Below are positions 25,185 to 36,187 of a stretch of DNA of 64,000 bases, one piece after another. The notes beneath the pieces were generated by a model. That model was given only the letters and a program-made list of their open reading frames with translations. It searched no databases and was not told the origin of the DNA. The DNA comes from Condylostoma magnum (taxonomy: Eukaryota; Ciliophora; Heterotrichea; Heterotrichida; Condylostomatidae), in contig CAKKTI010000001.1 of assembly GCA_920105805.1 (NCBI GenBank), positions 140,706 through 204,705 on the forward strand, read 5' to 3'. Position numbers and translations under genes: made by a program. How positions within the stretch are numbered: the stretch's first letter is position 1; the number at the start of each line of letters is the position of its first letter.

Positions 25185-26225
25185 CTAAATTCCTTCTCTA
25201 ATCCTTTGCATAAAAGTTTTATAAACCACTAAAGGAAAAATAAGACTACTTTCAGCAAAAAGTTTAACAGGATTTGCCTCTGGCTTAATTGCTCCCCAGG
25301 TAATAGCCTCAGTCGAACTTGAGCCAGAGTCACCCCCATCGAATTCTTATCCTGTATTAAGAAACGCTGCGAAATCAGCCCCTCCTGCTGCAGCACAAGC
25401 CTTTAGTCCATGATGCTTTGCCATTCCTCCACCTAAGCACAATATTCCTAACTTATTTGAATTAATTGCAATGTTATACAATTTTGTAACATCCGATGCT
25501 GTATCCATAACTAGACCTTTTTTCGTGTATTAGTGTAACAGTAGAGCATCGCCTACTCCTCCGTCTGTTATTACTGGGCAAAAAACTGGAATTTTGTTTC
25601 TATGTGCCCAGGTATAAGCACTAGAATCTTAGTCAAGGTTTTTCCCCATTTAGTCTATTAGCCAACTCGGAGTGATTATTCCATTGTTCAAATTATCTTT
25701 GCTTACTTGTTCTAGGATGGGAAATTACAATTCATCCATAAACCTTAAATAAAGACTGGTGGGGAAGATCATGTTTCCAGATCTATTCCATGATTTATCT
25801 TTTAACTCCCTTCCTATCATATTAAACTCACCAAGATGTACATCTCCAATAGATTTCATATAATCCTCATCAATCCCTCCAGCTGTTGTAATCATTGCGT
25901 TAAATTGCTTATGTCTGGCCAGATAACAAATAACGTCTCTAACCCCACAAGAAATATTGATTGAATTATAACAAAATATTATCGTTGCTTTTGCATCAAG
26001 CATTTAGTTTATTTAATCACAGAGTTTTTAGAATTAGCTTGCTTGCACTCCTGTAGTACCATATGATTCTAAAATTTATTCTGGTGTAGTTTATTCGGAT
26101 AAATTTGGTCCTTTTACTTGGGATAGATGAGAAGGCTACTAAGAAATACGATTTAGATTCTTGTAAAAATTAGAAAGATCCCCTTTATTCGAATGAGTTA
26201 TTAGGCGTTTCAATTAGTTGATCAT
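25185..26225 (-). CDS. DHPS: Deoxyhypusine synthase
   Basis: Makes deoxyhypusine on translation factor eIF5A from spermidine, using NAD+. It has 346 residues (human 369). Seen in order: ESYGTTGVQASQF, the NAD-site segment ITTAGGIDEDYMK, PVITDGGVGD, then LGGGMAKHHG with the Lys that forms the enzyme-substrate imine, and NTGQEFDGGDSG followed by EAITWGAIKPEANPVK. All match the family. The stop is TAG 25185-25187. It is transcribed convergently with the antiporter gene, 219 nt away. Confidence 0.95.
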
Positions 26226-26435
26226 TTTTAATTATAATCAAAGTTAATGAAGGATAGAGAAAGTTAGAGCTTTTAGATTATTTAAACTTTCTTTATTAGT
26301 ATTTTAATAACTACAACATTTGATAATACATAAATTACAGTAGCTTTATTGTAAAGTATGAATAAGAGTGTATATATAAATAATTAAGCTTAAGCTTATA
26401 TACACAAACAAATTTAGATTTCTATTTAACTAGCT

Positions 26436-27143
26436 TTATAAAACCGTTCCTTAATCCTAACTAGAAACTAATGCTTATTCGCTGTGACTTTGCAACTCTT
26501 ATCTTATAAGCTGAGGGTTTAAAAACGTCTTATATTCTATCATATTAGATATAAAAGTTTCTTTTCTTATTTCATCTAAGCCAGTTAAGATTTTCTATAC
26601 TCCCTCTTATACTAACCTATCTTACCCTTATTTCAACTTTTATTCATAACTTGTTAATTGCTCGTACAGTTGGATATTAGACGATTGCTATGATCTATCA
26701 GCAAGTCAAATTAGTTTTTAAGCAATTTTAGTAGTTTCGTTCAGCAATAAGGAAAGTCTAACACTATCTAATTCTTAGCATCTTAAAGAATCGAATAAGA
26801 TTCCTAATTTTGCTGCATTATCCCCTTTGCAAAATAATGTTGCACATATTATAAGAGATAGAAGAGGAATGCGCTTCTGGCTGTTTTCTAGGCTCATGTA
26901 GAACTTATACTCTGGAGATTTCCTATCAGTTAAGTTCTGTACTTCAATACCAAATTTCTTTATTGCAATTCTCAAATCGATAAATTTCAACTAGTCTTCA
27001 CTTTACCTTTTATTTAGTACTGTTACAAAATCTTCACAATTTATTTGATCTAAATAAAGCTGCCTCTAAAAGCTGATTATTTATCTTTCTATCTTCTAAA
27101 ATGATATAACAGATGAGGCATTATTACTACTGCAACAGCCCAT
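26436..27143 (-). CDS. N-terminally acylated (MGCCSS) protein, unknown
   Basis: About 235 residues. The start MGCCSSNNASS is a strong N-myristoylation signal with adjacent palmitoylatable cysteines, so the product is probably membrane-anchored. The body is helical and polar (FKFYMSLENSQ-like helices, SLIICATLFCKGDNAAKLG) and looks loosely like EF-hand or regulatory-subunit helices, but I see no Ca2+-binding loop. The C-terminal half is Gln/Lys/Glu-rich coiled coil. One TGA reads as Trp (KLIWLAD). The stop is TAA 26436-26438, with TAG two codons later. It is divergent from the PLAC8 gene (80 nt between starts). Confidence 0.7.
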
Positions 27144-27223
27144 TTTAATACTAACAATATATAAGTTACAGTTATGTGCAAACTCACATACTATAATAAA
27201 CTTAACCCATTTATAATTGTAAT

Positions 27224-27550
27224 ATGAATAAATTTAATAATCATCTTTGCTAATGCCATAATGACTGCAAAATTTTTACATTTGTATGTTTTTTCCCATT
27301 TGCAAGCTGCTGTATTTAAGGAGTGATTTTGAATAAGGTAACGGCTGGAAATTGGATCAAATTTTGCTTAATAGCTGGTTTCGGATGTTTTATTGGGGCA
27401 GCTTGGAATAGAATGTAAGTTAGAAATGCTTTTATGATTTAAGGGAACTTTTGTTATGACTTATTAACACATTTATGCTGCTCCTCCTGTGCAGTTACCT
27501 AAGAATATTAAGAGGTAAGTTCAAGACTTAAAGAAAAGCAAAAAGTGTAG
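27224..27550 (+). CDS. PLAC8 / FCR1-like cysteine-rich protein
   Basis: 108 residues of the PLAC8 family (plant cadmium-resistance and fruit-weight proteins, animal PLAC8/cornifelin). It shows the N-terminal Cys pair motif (CQCHNDCKIF...PFASCC), a central hydrophobic segment IAGFGCFIGAAW, and the C-terminal signature LLTHLCCSSCAVTQEYQEV, equivalent to the CCxPCALCQE motif. Members sit in membranes and influence ion handling or cell size; the role here is unknown. The stop is TAG 27548-27550. Confidence 0.85.
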
Positions 27551-27739
27551 TTATTATGAAGCCTAATTATTGTAAACATGGCACATATTCATTATCGTTA
27601 ATTATTTGATATATAAGTTAGGTAAAAGAGCTAACAAAATGATCTAATAGTTGATAGTCATTATAATAAATATATATAAAGCTAAATGTCTCAGCTTGCG
27701 TTATAAGTAAAGATGAATCAGTAGAAATTTTAAAACATT

Positions 27740-28282
27740 TTAATTTTTCATATATAGAAATTACTTAATTGATCATAGATCTTCTGTAAACTGCTGATTA
27801 TGACCTTTTCGTGTTAAAATAGCTCGCTTATCTTCGTCATCCAATTACCGAATTCTTAAATAATAGGAAGAGGCATACTTAAGTAGAAACAAGTCTAAAA
27901 GTATATTTACTGATAATACACTGATGCAAATAAGGGATTTATAATAAAATATGAAAATTACTCTTGTCATAATATTAAATATCAAATAAATCAGATAAAG
28001 CGAGTTTATTCAATTATTCATCTTAGCTATACCAAAATATGTAATAAAATTACATAGTATCTGAATTCCTAGTAGTTAAAAAACTCCTAAATAAGCTCCA
28101 AAACAGCAAATAAGCAATTCAGGAATACATCCTAATTTAATAATTTTACTTTGTTTTAATATATGCCCAATCTGCAATGTTGACTAGATGTTTTAATCTC
28201 CAAATTAAACTATTCCAATATTTTCTATTATTTTCCTATCACTGTTATTTTCAATTTCCTCAAATCCATATACTTCAACCAT
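27740..28282 (-). CDS. Small membrane protein, unknown
   Basis: About 180 residues from ATG 28282 (MVEVYGFEEIENNSDRK). An acidic N-terminus is followed by three or four hydrophobic helices: PELLICCFGAYLGVFQ, INSLYLIYLIFNIMT, FIFYYKSLICISVLSV and LLDLFLLKYA. A charged tail ends at TAA 27740-27742. The frame is also open upstream to about 28588, so a longer N-terminus cannot be excluded; I prefer the shorter form because it leaves room for promoters between this gene and the divergent coiled-coil gene. Confidence 0.55.
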
Positions 28283-28579
28283 TTTAATATTATTAGATGA
28301 TGCAATGTTTTAGTTAATATTTTCATAAGGTTTTAACTTTGTATTAAAATTCTAAATGTAATAAAGGGTCATACAGTAATATTAAAACAGGTTTAAAAGC
28401 TTATTACCATAAAGCTCAATTGTTTTTGTTATTATCAAAGTGCTACTATTAAAACATATACCTTTTTTCCAAATAAACTATCAAGAATGTTTAATAATAA
28501 ATTGAATACGTGACCTAATTTTGATTAGATTTATCAACTAACTATTGCCTTATACTAAAATTCCCATTTATATTTTTAG
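28283..28579. promoter_or_regulatory. Divergent region or 5' coding extension
   Basis: About 300 nt between two divergent genes. One minus-strand frame is weakly protein-like, so part may be coding. No regulatory motif recognised. Confidence 0.35.
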
Positions 28580-30364
28580 ATGAAACATAAAACTAGTTTC
28601 TAAAATAATAAGTCATACACCTCAGGAATATTTTTAACAGAAGGATCACCCATTTAAAATGATAATTTACGTTACAAGATACAATAAAAAGAAAATTTAT
28701 TATCGAAGTTAACAGATGAATATACTAATTTAGTCAAATTAGGCTAGGTAAATAGAAAAGTAATGAAAATCAAGTAGGCTGTTTTAGCATATAAAGATCA
28801 AGCATAAAAAACTGCAGAATAATGCTTTATGGAGAAATAATTAATACATACTTTGAGCAGAACAAAGAAATAGATGGATTTCACCAAATCTCGAGCTGAA
28901 AAGTTATTATAAGAAGAAGCAAAGATACTGAAATTTAATCTAAAGGGATAAAATGCCAATGACGAAATTAGATTGTTGCTTTAAGATGAGCTGTTCAAAT
29001 TAAATTATCTTAAAGTCTGCATTTAATAAAGATAGTCTCATTAGGCTGATGAATTAGCATAAAAATTATATTAAGCTAAACTTATTATATAGGAAAGGAA
29101 AAAGAAAAACGATATTTTAGAATGACAGAAGAAGTATGATATAGAACTAAGGTAATAATAAGACTTTTTGTTTTAAAGGTTAAATAGACTACAGAATTAG
29201 AGGGAAAATTTTTAAAGGGAGTAGAAACAATTGCAAGTAGTAATAAAGAATAAAAGATGACAATTATTTAACATATTTGCTACGTTAAAAACATGCAATA
29301 TAGACACTTGCATTGAAAGGTTTAATGATTAGATTATCAAGAAGACGTCTTTATTGAATAAGTAAAATGAGCTCTTAGGAATACTAAACTCACTTAATAT
29401 TGAAAAAAACTAACTTTCATTCAATTATAAGGAAATAAAGTAAAAAGAACTTCCAATTGAAATAAAGAAAAGTTTCAGTTAATTAAATATAAAGCTATTC
29501 TAGTCGGATTAAAGGCGTAAAAGTAGATATTTGTCAAGCAAAATATACGACCTTATTAATATGCTTATACTCATTTGATAAGGCTTAACTCAAATATTGT
29601 CTAACATCTAATTATACGATCCATAATAACTACTAGGACCTGATTACATGGATTTAATAGATTTATAAATAGAAAAAGATAATAGTATTGAAAACAAGCT
29701 AAAAAAATGTGATTAAAACAATCAGCTAATTCAGATATTATAAAGAAAAACTTTTCAATTAGTCTCCTCATATAATCTAAAACCTTTGCCTATCCGTTAG
29801 CCTTAATAGCGTAAAGTAAACAGAGCTTCAAGCTTAAATAGTAATTAAAGCTAAACAGGGTTTATCTAGCATCTTCTAGCATAATCAAATTATCTAAATG
29901 CTCAAACTCCTTAGTCGTAGGTTCCTACTGATATCGAGACTTTCAGGAAATAATATTAATGAATTGTAAGAGGGTATTTATGTCATGTCCCTGTACCCCA
30001 AAAACAAAGATTTCCTAATTTAAATCATGATTATAGAGGAGATGCACAGATATAAGAAAAGCTTAAAAATAAAATAGGAAACAGCGATATTAGGCCTAAA
30101 ACTTAAACAGTAGTGCAGCAGTCAAAATCTTAGTAATATGTTGAAAATTAGATTTTATCATTGACTTCTTAAATCAATAGAATAAAAAGAGTAGGATAGA
30201 CATCATAGTCAATCTAAAGCATTTATCAAGAAATATCACCTAAAAGCTTTTTAACATCAAAATCATCTAGAGAATTACTAACAACAAATACATCTTTACC
30301 TAAGTTAGCAAGAACAGCTCATCATGCTAAAAGAAAGAAAAATCCAGTTCGTTTTAACATTTAA
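28580..30364 (+). CDS. Coiled-coil protein, unknown
   Basis: 594 residues. Residues ~30-340 are highly charged and Gln/Lys/Glu/Leu-rich with heptad-like spacing (AYKDQAQKTAEQ, RAEKLLQEEAKIL, ERKKKNDILEWQKKYD), typical of cytoskeletal or basal-body coiled coils. The last ~200 residues are Ser/Gln/Pro-rich and basic, probably disordered (SSRELLTTNTSLPKLA). No enzyme domain. The start ATG 28580 (MKHKTSFQNNKS) is the only Met in this frame before the coiled coil. The stop is TAA 30362-30364. Confidence 0.75.
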
Positions 30365-30502
30365 ATCATTTAAAATATGTGAAAAGTAAATGATAATCAT
30401 GTATAACCTTAACTAAATAATTATACTATTAATAACTTGTATATTACTTTAATACATTGTAAAATATAAACAACTAAGATAAATTCAAAACAAGTCGTAT
30501 TA

Positions 30503-30793
30503 CTAAGTATAAAAGACTAGTACAAAAAGAACAAATAGTATTGCCATCAATATCATTATAGTGCAAAGGGTTTTGCTATCACTTGTTTTCAACAACCTTC
30601 CAAGCTTTTTCATGACAAAATTCATTTTCTCTAGATTTGCATCTACTTCAGTATCTAATTTCCTTAAAATAACATCCTAGTCTTATAATTCATAGTTTAT
30701 TGTTTAAGCCTAATACTATAATCTTTAAGCAATTTCAGATATTTGATCCAATTGCTCATCTTGCTGCCTAAAAAGAATTTGACGATTATCCAT
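30503..30793 (-). CDS. Qc-type SNARE with C-terminal membrane anchor
   Basis: 96 residues: one SNARE helix followed by a tail anchor, similar in size to Bet1 or syntaxin-8/SYP5-like Qc-SNAREs. The heptads LDQISEIAQRLQYQ, ELQDQDVILRKLD and TEVDANLEKMNFVM surround a Gln expected at the zero layer. The C-terminal hydrophobic run (TIMILMAILFVLFVLVF) is the anchor. It would form a bundle with partners such as the VAMP7-type R-SNARE at 43670-44308. The stop is TAG TAA at 30505-30500. Confidence 0.85.
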
Positions 30794-30916
30794 AATAAGA
30801 ACAGAAATTATATATGGAAAATGTACTAGTATATTAATCTTAAAAGTACTTCAGTACTTTAACATAATTCATAGATTTCTCATCTATTAAATACCGCAAA
30901 TATACATAAATCTAAA

Positions 30917-32182
30917 ATGAAGCTACTTTAGTAAAGTATAAGAAATAGGTATGAATAGTTTATTGATTAATATAGGTTTGATTAGAAGTAATAAAGTAAA
31001 GTAGATATAATTGAAAAACAAAGAAGCAACAAAGGTTTTGATAGGGGTTTATACTTGTAATGAAAAGAAATTAAATTTGGTAAGATACAAGGCGGGAGTA
31101 AGGAGATTTTAGATTAAATTTGATCATTTTTGTAATATGGCAATTAGTAAGATGTCGGATTCACGCTCTATTTAATAGGTGATATAATGCAGTATGATAT
31201 GTTTATTATGCAAAAGGAATGATTGTTTTAATTAGCTTTTGAAAAGTGCCTGATGTACTTTAATCACTAAAGAATAAATAGTATAGCTGTGTAGTTAATA
31301 GCATAATTCTCATGTTTAAAGGAACTTATTGTCAAACTGACTAATTAGAATATTATTCAAATAATTATAGATTTTTAGAAATAATAATAGGAAATAAATG
31401 CAAATTGTTTCATTATTCTAGGAAATATACTAAATGAAGGGATTAAAGAATATTATTAAATTGTAGAAAATAGTGATTTCATCTAATATACTATATATCT
31501 AATTTGCAAGAGTACAGACGTGGATTTACTGGAGTTTATATCTTGGTTCTCAATCCATTTAAGTAAAGGTATTTCATATCTATAGGATTCTTCCATTTAA
31601 TAACTGATTGAATGGATTTTAATCTTACTCTAAAATAACGATAAACAGATAATTTATAATACAGTCATAAGTTTAAATTACATTTCAAAACTAATTGAGA
31701 ATACTTCCCTTCTGATGCTTATATCACCTAATTAGTTTAAAAGATTACTAGAATCACCTTATTAGTAAATTTAGCAATAAACTATAAAGGTTTTAACGAT
31801 TTTGTGTATAAGAATGAAATATGGTGAGATTCTGATATAAAACAATATTTTAGATTGTATTCAAATTTGCCCTAAGAATTAGTATAGGATTATTAAACTG
31901 TTACAAAGTATAACTTAAAACTTTATTAGTTCAGAGTTAGTAGCACATCCTCTTACTAAAGACTGTATATAACTCATAGGCAGTTTTTACTATAAAACCA
32001 GTTTTAAGGCAATTTAACTGTTTTAGATAATTGCAATACAAGATATATAGATTTTATAACAATTAAACTTACAAGAACTAATACTGTAGCTTAAGAATAC
32101 ATCAAAATCAAGCAATTTTGACATCAAACAATTAAGTGAGTCTACACTCCAATTAATTTGTGTATATTATAGTATCAATTAA
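30917..32182 (+). CDS. Importin-alpha-like armadillo-repeat protein
   Basis: 421 residues, divergent. The N-terminus (SKVDIIEKQRSNKGFDRG) recalls the importin-beta-binding segment, with an NKG motif but few Arg/Lys clusters. The rest is a chain of short amphipathic helices in armadillo style (QIIIDFQKQQQE, NCFIILGNILNEGI, VISLNYISKLIEN, TIKVLTILCIRMKYG). Importin-alpha carries nuclear-signal cargo; that this protein does so is inference, and another ARM-repeat adaptor is possible. Several TGA are Trp (LDQIWSFLQ, QKEWLFQ). The stop is TAA TAA at 32180. The start is 123 nt from the divergent SNARE gene. Confidence 0.65.
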
Positions 32183-32251
32183 TAACCATGCTTTCATAAT
32201 TAATCTACTTTGCATATATTAATTCAAACTAAAAACAATATATAAAATACC

Positions 32252-33295
32252 TTACATTATTTCTCATGATCCTTCCACATATCTATTATTTTCAAATCTT
32301 CCGGACTTAGTTGGCCTTCCATCCGTATACGTCATAATTCCTTACCCATGCTGTATTCCATCCTTCCAATCTCCTTTATACATAGACCCATCCCTCCACA
32401 CCATAGTCCCCTTACCATGTCTCCTGTCATTAATGAATTCTCCTAGATACTTATTCCCAGATGCCCAAGCAAAGCACCCATATCCCACCTTCAAATCATT
32501 CTCAAAATCTCCAACATAACTATGTCCATTTGGCATTTTAACATACCCCTTTCCATGCTTTTTCCCTTAATTAAAGTGTCCCTTGTACACCGTTCCATTT
32601 CCATAGGTATATATACCAAATCCATGAGGTACTCCATTATCAAACTCTCCTTTATAAGAGTCTTTTGAATCCGCAAGGTACTCAATTCCCTTTCCTTGTT
32701 TAATACAGCTGTTCCACTCCCCTTCATACCAGTCTCCATTTTGCCACTTATGTTTTCCCCAACCTTGTGCTTTCGAGTCATTCCATTCCCCTATATACGA
32801 GTCTCCTGTCCCGCTATTCCAAATCCCCATACCTTCCTTTATTCCATTGTGCCACTCCCCTTAATAATTCTCCCCATTCGATCATCTGTATATCCCCATA
32901 CCTTCTGCCTTCCCATTAGCAAAGCTCCCTATAAAGCTGTTTCCATTGCTATAATGCTCAATTCCTCTTCCACTACGTAGATCATCCTCCCATTCTCCCA
33001 AATAATGCCGCCCTGAGTCATACTGCATTATTCCAAAACCATGTCTCTTGTTTGCTAGTAAATCTCCTTCGTATGTAGAATCAGTGAACTTTTTAGTTCC
33101 TTAGATTATATTTGATCGAATATTCTATGGAATCTTGTCCCAATATGTTTCTCGTATCTCCTCTTCAAAGTTTTCAAAACTAGGAACATTTACACTTAGA
33201 TTCCTTGATTATAAAGCTTCAAATTCTCTGGCCTTGTCCTCTAAATTTCGTTATATTGTTGTGGCTTCATTCTGAGTTAGAAATCCGTCTTCCAT
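32252..33295 (-). CDS. MORN-repeat protein
   Basis: About 345 residues. The N-terminal ~80 residues are coiled. From there to the end it is a ladder of MORN repeats (YxGExxxGxxxGxG): YEGDLLANKRHGFG, YLGEWEDDLRSGRG, YIGEWNDSKAQGWG, YEGEWNSCIKQGKG, YKGEFDNGVPHGFG, YVGDFENDLKVGYG, YLGEFINDRRHGKG, YKGDWKDGIQHG and more, at least nine. MORN proteins organise membrane-cytoskeleton contacts and basal bodies in ciliates. The end is uncertain: TGA 32264-32266 may be the stop, or Trp with TAA 32252-32254 as the stop. Confidence 0.9.
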
Positions 33296-33342
33296 TTTTC
33301 TAATTAGATTTGTAAGTTATCCATAATAAATCACCAACCAAA

Positions 33343-33900
33343 ATGACTTAATTTGGAGAGCTTGTTTTAATGCTAGGAGATCTGCATATTCCTCATAGAG
33401 CTGTCGATATCCCTGATCCCTTTAAAGAATTATTGGTTCCCGGGAAAATATAGCATGTTCTCTGCACTGGAAACATTGGAAATAGAGAGCATACTGATTG
33501 GGTTAAGAGCCTAGCGAATAATGTGCATATTGTTAGAGGGGATTTTGATGAGAGTGGGCTGCCTGAATAAAAAGTAATCACTATTGGAGATTGGAATATT
33601 GGACTAATACATGGACACTAAGTGATTCCTTGGGGAGACTTAGAAGCTTTAGGAAACATTTAAAGGTAAATGGATGTAGATTTGTTAGTTAGTGGGAATA
33701 CTCATTAGAATTACATTGAAAGAATTGATGGTAAAACTTTCCTTAACCCCGGCTCAGCTACTGGCGCATACAGTTTTATTACCCCAGACACTCACCCAAG
33801 TTTCTTTTTAATGGCGTTTTAAGGAAATGAAGCTACCCTTTATACTTATGAGCTAATAGATGGTAAGGTGCAAGTTAATAAAAGCTCAGTTAGTAAATGA
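33343..33900 (+). CDS. VPS29: VPS29, retromer subunit
   Basis: 185 residues (human 182), a metallophosphoesterase-fold scaffold of retromer and retriever that binds VPS35. Diagnostic segments: [57 protein letters not shown] (SGHTH in most homologues) and [10 protein letters not shown]. The stop is TGA 33898-33900, at the position expected for the family and one of few clear TGA terminators here. Its start lies 47 nt from the divergent MORN gene; its stop lies 36 nt from the convergent Pumilio stop. Confidence 0.96.
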
Positions 33901-33936
33901 ACATGAAATAAGCTTTTAATAAGAATTTATATAAAT

Positions 33937-35250
33937 CTAACTTCTGCTTCTTTTAAGTTTCTCAACACAGCTTAAAACATGTTTTCCATATTAGTAAGTC
34001 CTAAGACTTGCACTTAATGCTAGTATCTTTTACGCTAAATCAGCATGAACATTACCATTTGAAACCTCTAAGGCCTTCTATACCACAAAATTACCAAATT
34101 TATCAGTCATTATATTGAAAAAACTAGGACTAGTGAAGATTTCTTGAGTCATTCTTAGAAATTAATCTAAAGTGGCACTTTGTATGCATTTTTCTATAAC
34201 ATTGCTAGCAAATTTATGACAACTTAGCTCGCTCAGTCTTCCCTGCAATGATCTAACAACATTATCCTTATCTTCTACACTGCCCTTTTCTAGTAAATGC
34301 TGAATGACATAATTACCATACGATTCTTTACTTATATCAGGAGCATGCTAAATAATGGCTAGAATCATGTCGTATATTTCGCTTCTTGGCGCATATTCTA
34401 TTATTCTTTATATAACCCTGCAGCCATACGGGTGCACAGCCCAATATACTGTCCTAGGCCTTAATTACTCCACTATAAAACTCATATATTCCCAAGGCAA
34501 CACTTCTACTACCTTCTACACAACATGATTCCCATTTTAATCCTCTACACAGTGCTATACATTATTCTTAAACTCTATCACCAGTAGTTTCTTCTACTCA
34601 ATATCAATAACATCCAAACACTTTTATACAACTCTACACCCATACATATGCACGGAAAGTTCTATCATTTACCCAACTAATAAATCAGCTAGAATTCTAC
34701 GTTAACTTGAGTTCCCAAACTCGAAAATCTTTTAAATGACATAATTACCAAACACGTCTCTCATTAAGACTGTAGAAGCTGGTAATAACTCTTCAAATAT
34801 TTACTATCTTTCCTCTTAGCCCAAAAACTCTATTTTTTACTGCAAGTCTCTGGATCCTTGTTAATCCTAAGACAGCTCTATAATTTACCCCCTTATGCTG
34901 TCAATTTCAGATCTATACGTCTTTTTAGGTCCAAACGAGTAGTCTGGGACAAATTCTGGTGCAAATGAGTTGAATACTAATTATTTTCCAAACCCTGGAG
35001 GATCCGGAGTGAAGTAGCTGGGGGGATTTGGAGGAATTTAGTTGTTGTACCACAAAGTGCCACTTAGGATGCTAGGAGGTTCGGTTATCGGAGCTGAAGT
35101 GCTGCGGTTCTCGTTTAATTAAGACAGCTCATCCTTATCTAGCAATATGTGACGCTTTGTTGTAGTGTAGCGAGAGAGAAACTCTTCGTCTGAGTCGTTG
35201 TCATCTGCCAGTATATTGCCTATTAAATTTTTATGATCGTTCATTGTCAT
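33937..35250 (-). CDS. Pumilio/PUF RNA-binding protein
   Basis: 437 residues. The N-terminal ~120 residues are low-complexity. About eight PUF repeats follow, each with a five-letter recognition helix: VFGNYVIQKIFEFG, HMYGCRVVQKCLD, QNGNHVVQKVVEV, HPYGCRVIQRIIEY, SYGNYVIQHLLEKG, HKFASNVIEKCIQS, DKFGNFVVQKALEV and QYGKHVLSCVEKL. PUF proteins bind 3'UTR sequences of the UGUANAUA type and repress or localise mRNA. Several TAR codons encode the conserved base-contacting Gln of the helices, strong proof of TAR=Gln. The stop is TAG 33937-33939. Confidence 0.95.
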
Positions 35251-35328
35251 ATTTACTTGTAAATTTTAGCTTAAAAGGTGCATAAAATTGTATTGGATAT
35301 ATAGAGATTAAAGGGGATTTGTAATAAA

Positions 35329-35526
35329 ATGGATTAAGATGAGGTAAATAAGTTTATATATGAGACACTTATTAAATTGCATCCTTAGGTAAAATAACAG
35401 GATTATGATGTCTCTAAATTAAGAATGATAGTATAGTAAAACAACAGTCTTAAAAGAAATAGAGAAGAGCCATAGCGTAGAGTAAGGAAAAAGGCTACAA
35501 CGAGGAGGGTTGGTATAAATTTGTGA
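35329..35526 (+). CDS. Small basic protein, unknown
   Basis: 65 residues (MDQDEVNKFIYETLIKLH... ending RRVRKKATTRRVGINL), with an acidic, helical start and an Arg/Lys-rich tail that could bind nucleic acid or act as a nuclear signal. It terminates with TGA TAA. Small size and lack of homology keep confidence moderate, but codon structure and the clean gap to neighbours support a gene. Confidence 0.55.
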
Positions 35527-35643
35527 TAATCTTACATTTCCTTTTAAAATTTGCATTTAGTCTCTAAGTTACTGCATATCCCACTACCCCCATGCACTTT
35601 CTATACAACAACAAAACTCATAAATTTTAAAAACTAAATATTA

Positions 35644-36114
35644 CTACTGGGATAGAATAAGAGCAATAATGAGCCCATACAACCCAAGAGCTTCGGCAAA
35701 GATAAGAATCAAAATCATTCCTACAAAAATTTTCTCCTGTTGTGCATTTGCTCTAACTCCGGAGTCTCCAACAATTCCAATAGCCATCCCGGCAGCTAAA
35801 GAGCTCAACCCACAGCATAACCCAGATGCTAAATGCTTATATCCGTCATAATACTTATAATCAGTATCATTTATCTTCTGGACTAGTATAACCGCCACAA
35901 TCAGCCCATAAATTCCCAAAACACCAGCCATTACTACAGGAATGATTGACCTCATGATGTAGTCGGGTTTAATCACACCCATGGAGGAAATTCCTACCCC
36001 ACTCTTAGCAGTTCCGTAGGCAGCGCCTAGGTTGGCAAATACAAGTGCACTGGTAACTCCCATAAAGCCAAAGAAGGATTAAGTGTAGGCATCGTTCGTG
36101 TTATCTCCTGACAT
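35644..36114 (-). CDS. VMA3: V-ATPase proteolipid c subunit
   Basis: 156 residues, four transmembrane helices forming the proton-carrying c ring of the vacuolar ATPase. Seen: [26 protein letters not shown]-type loop after TM1, and the TM4 signature [19 protein letters not shown] with the essential Glu. Family members end right here (human ...LILSTK). The codons after the last Gln are TAG TAA, and no TGA follows in frame for more than 100 codons, so TAG terminates this gene. This is the best single proof that TAR is stop as well as Gln. The start [15 protein letters not shown] contains one TAA-coded Gln. Confidence 0.97.
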
Positions 36115-36187
36115 TTTTTATTACAACAAATCATCCAAGCGTTTAAAACTAGGAATTTTGCAGGATATACGAAATTGTCTGATAAAT

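Noticed and set aside
36098-36187. Possible N-terminal extension of polymerase X from a GTG
   Set aside because: No ATG before 36188, it overlaps the divergent V-ATPase c promoter region, and the BRCT domain begins right after ATG 36188.
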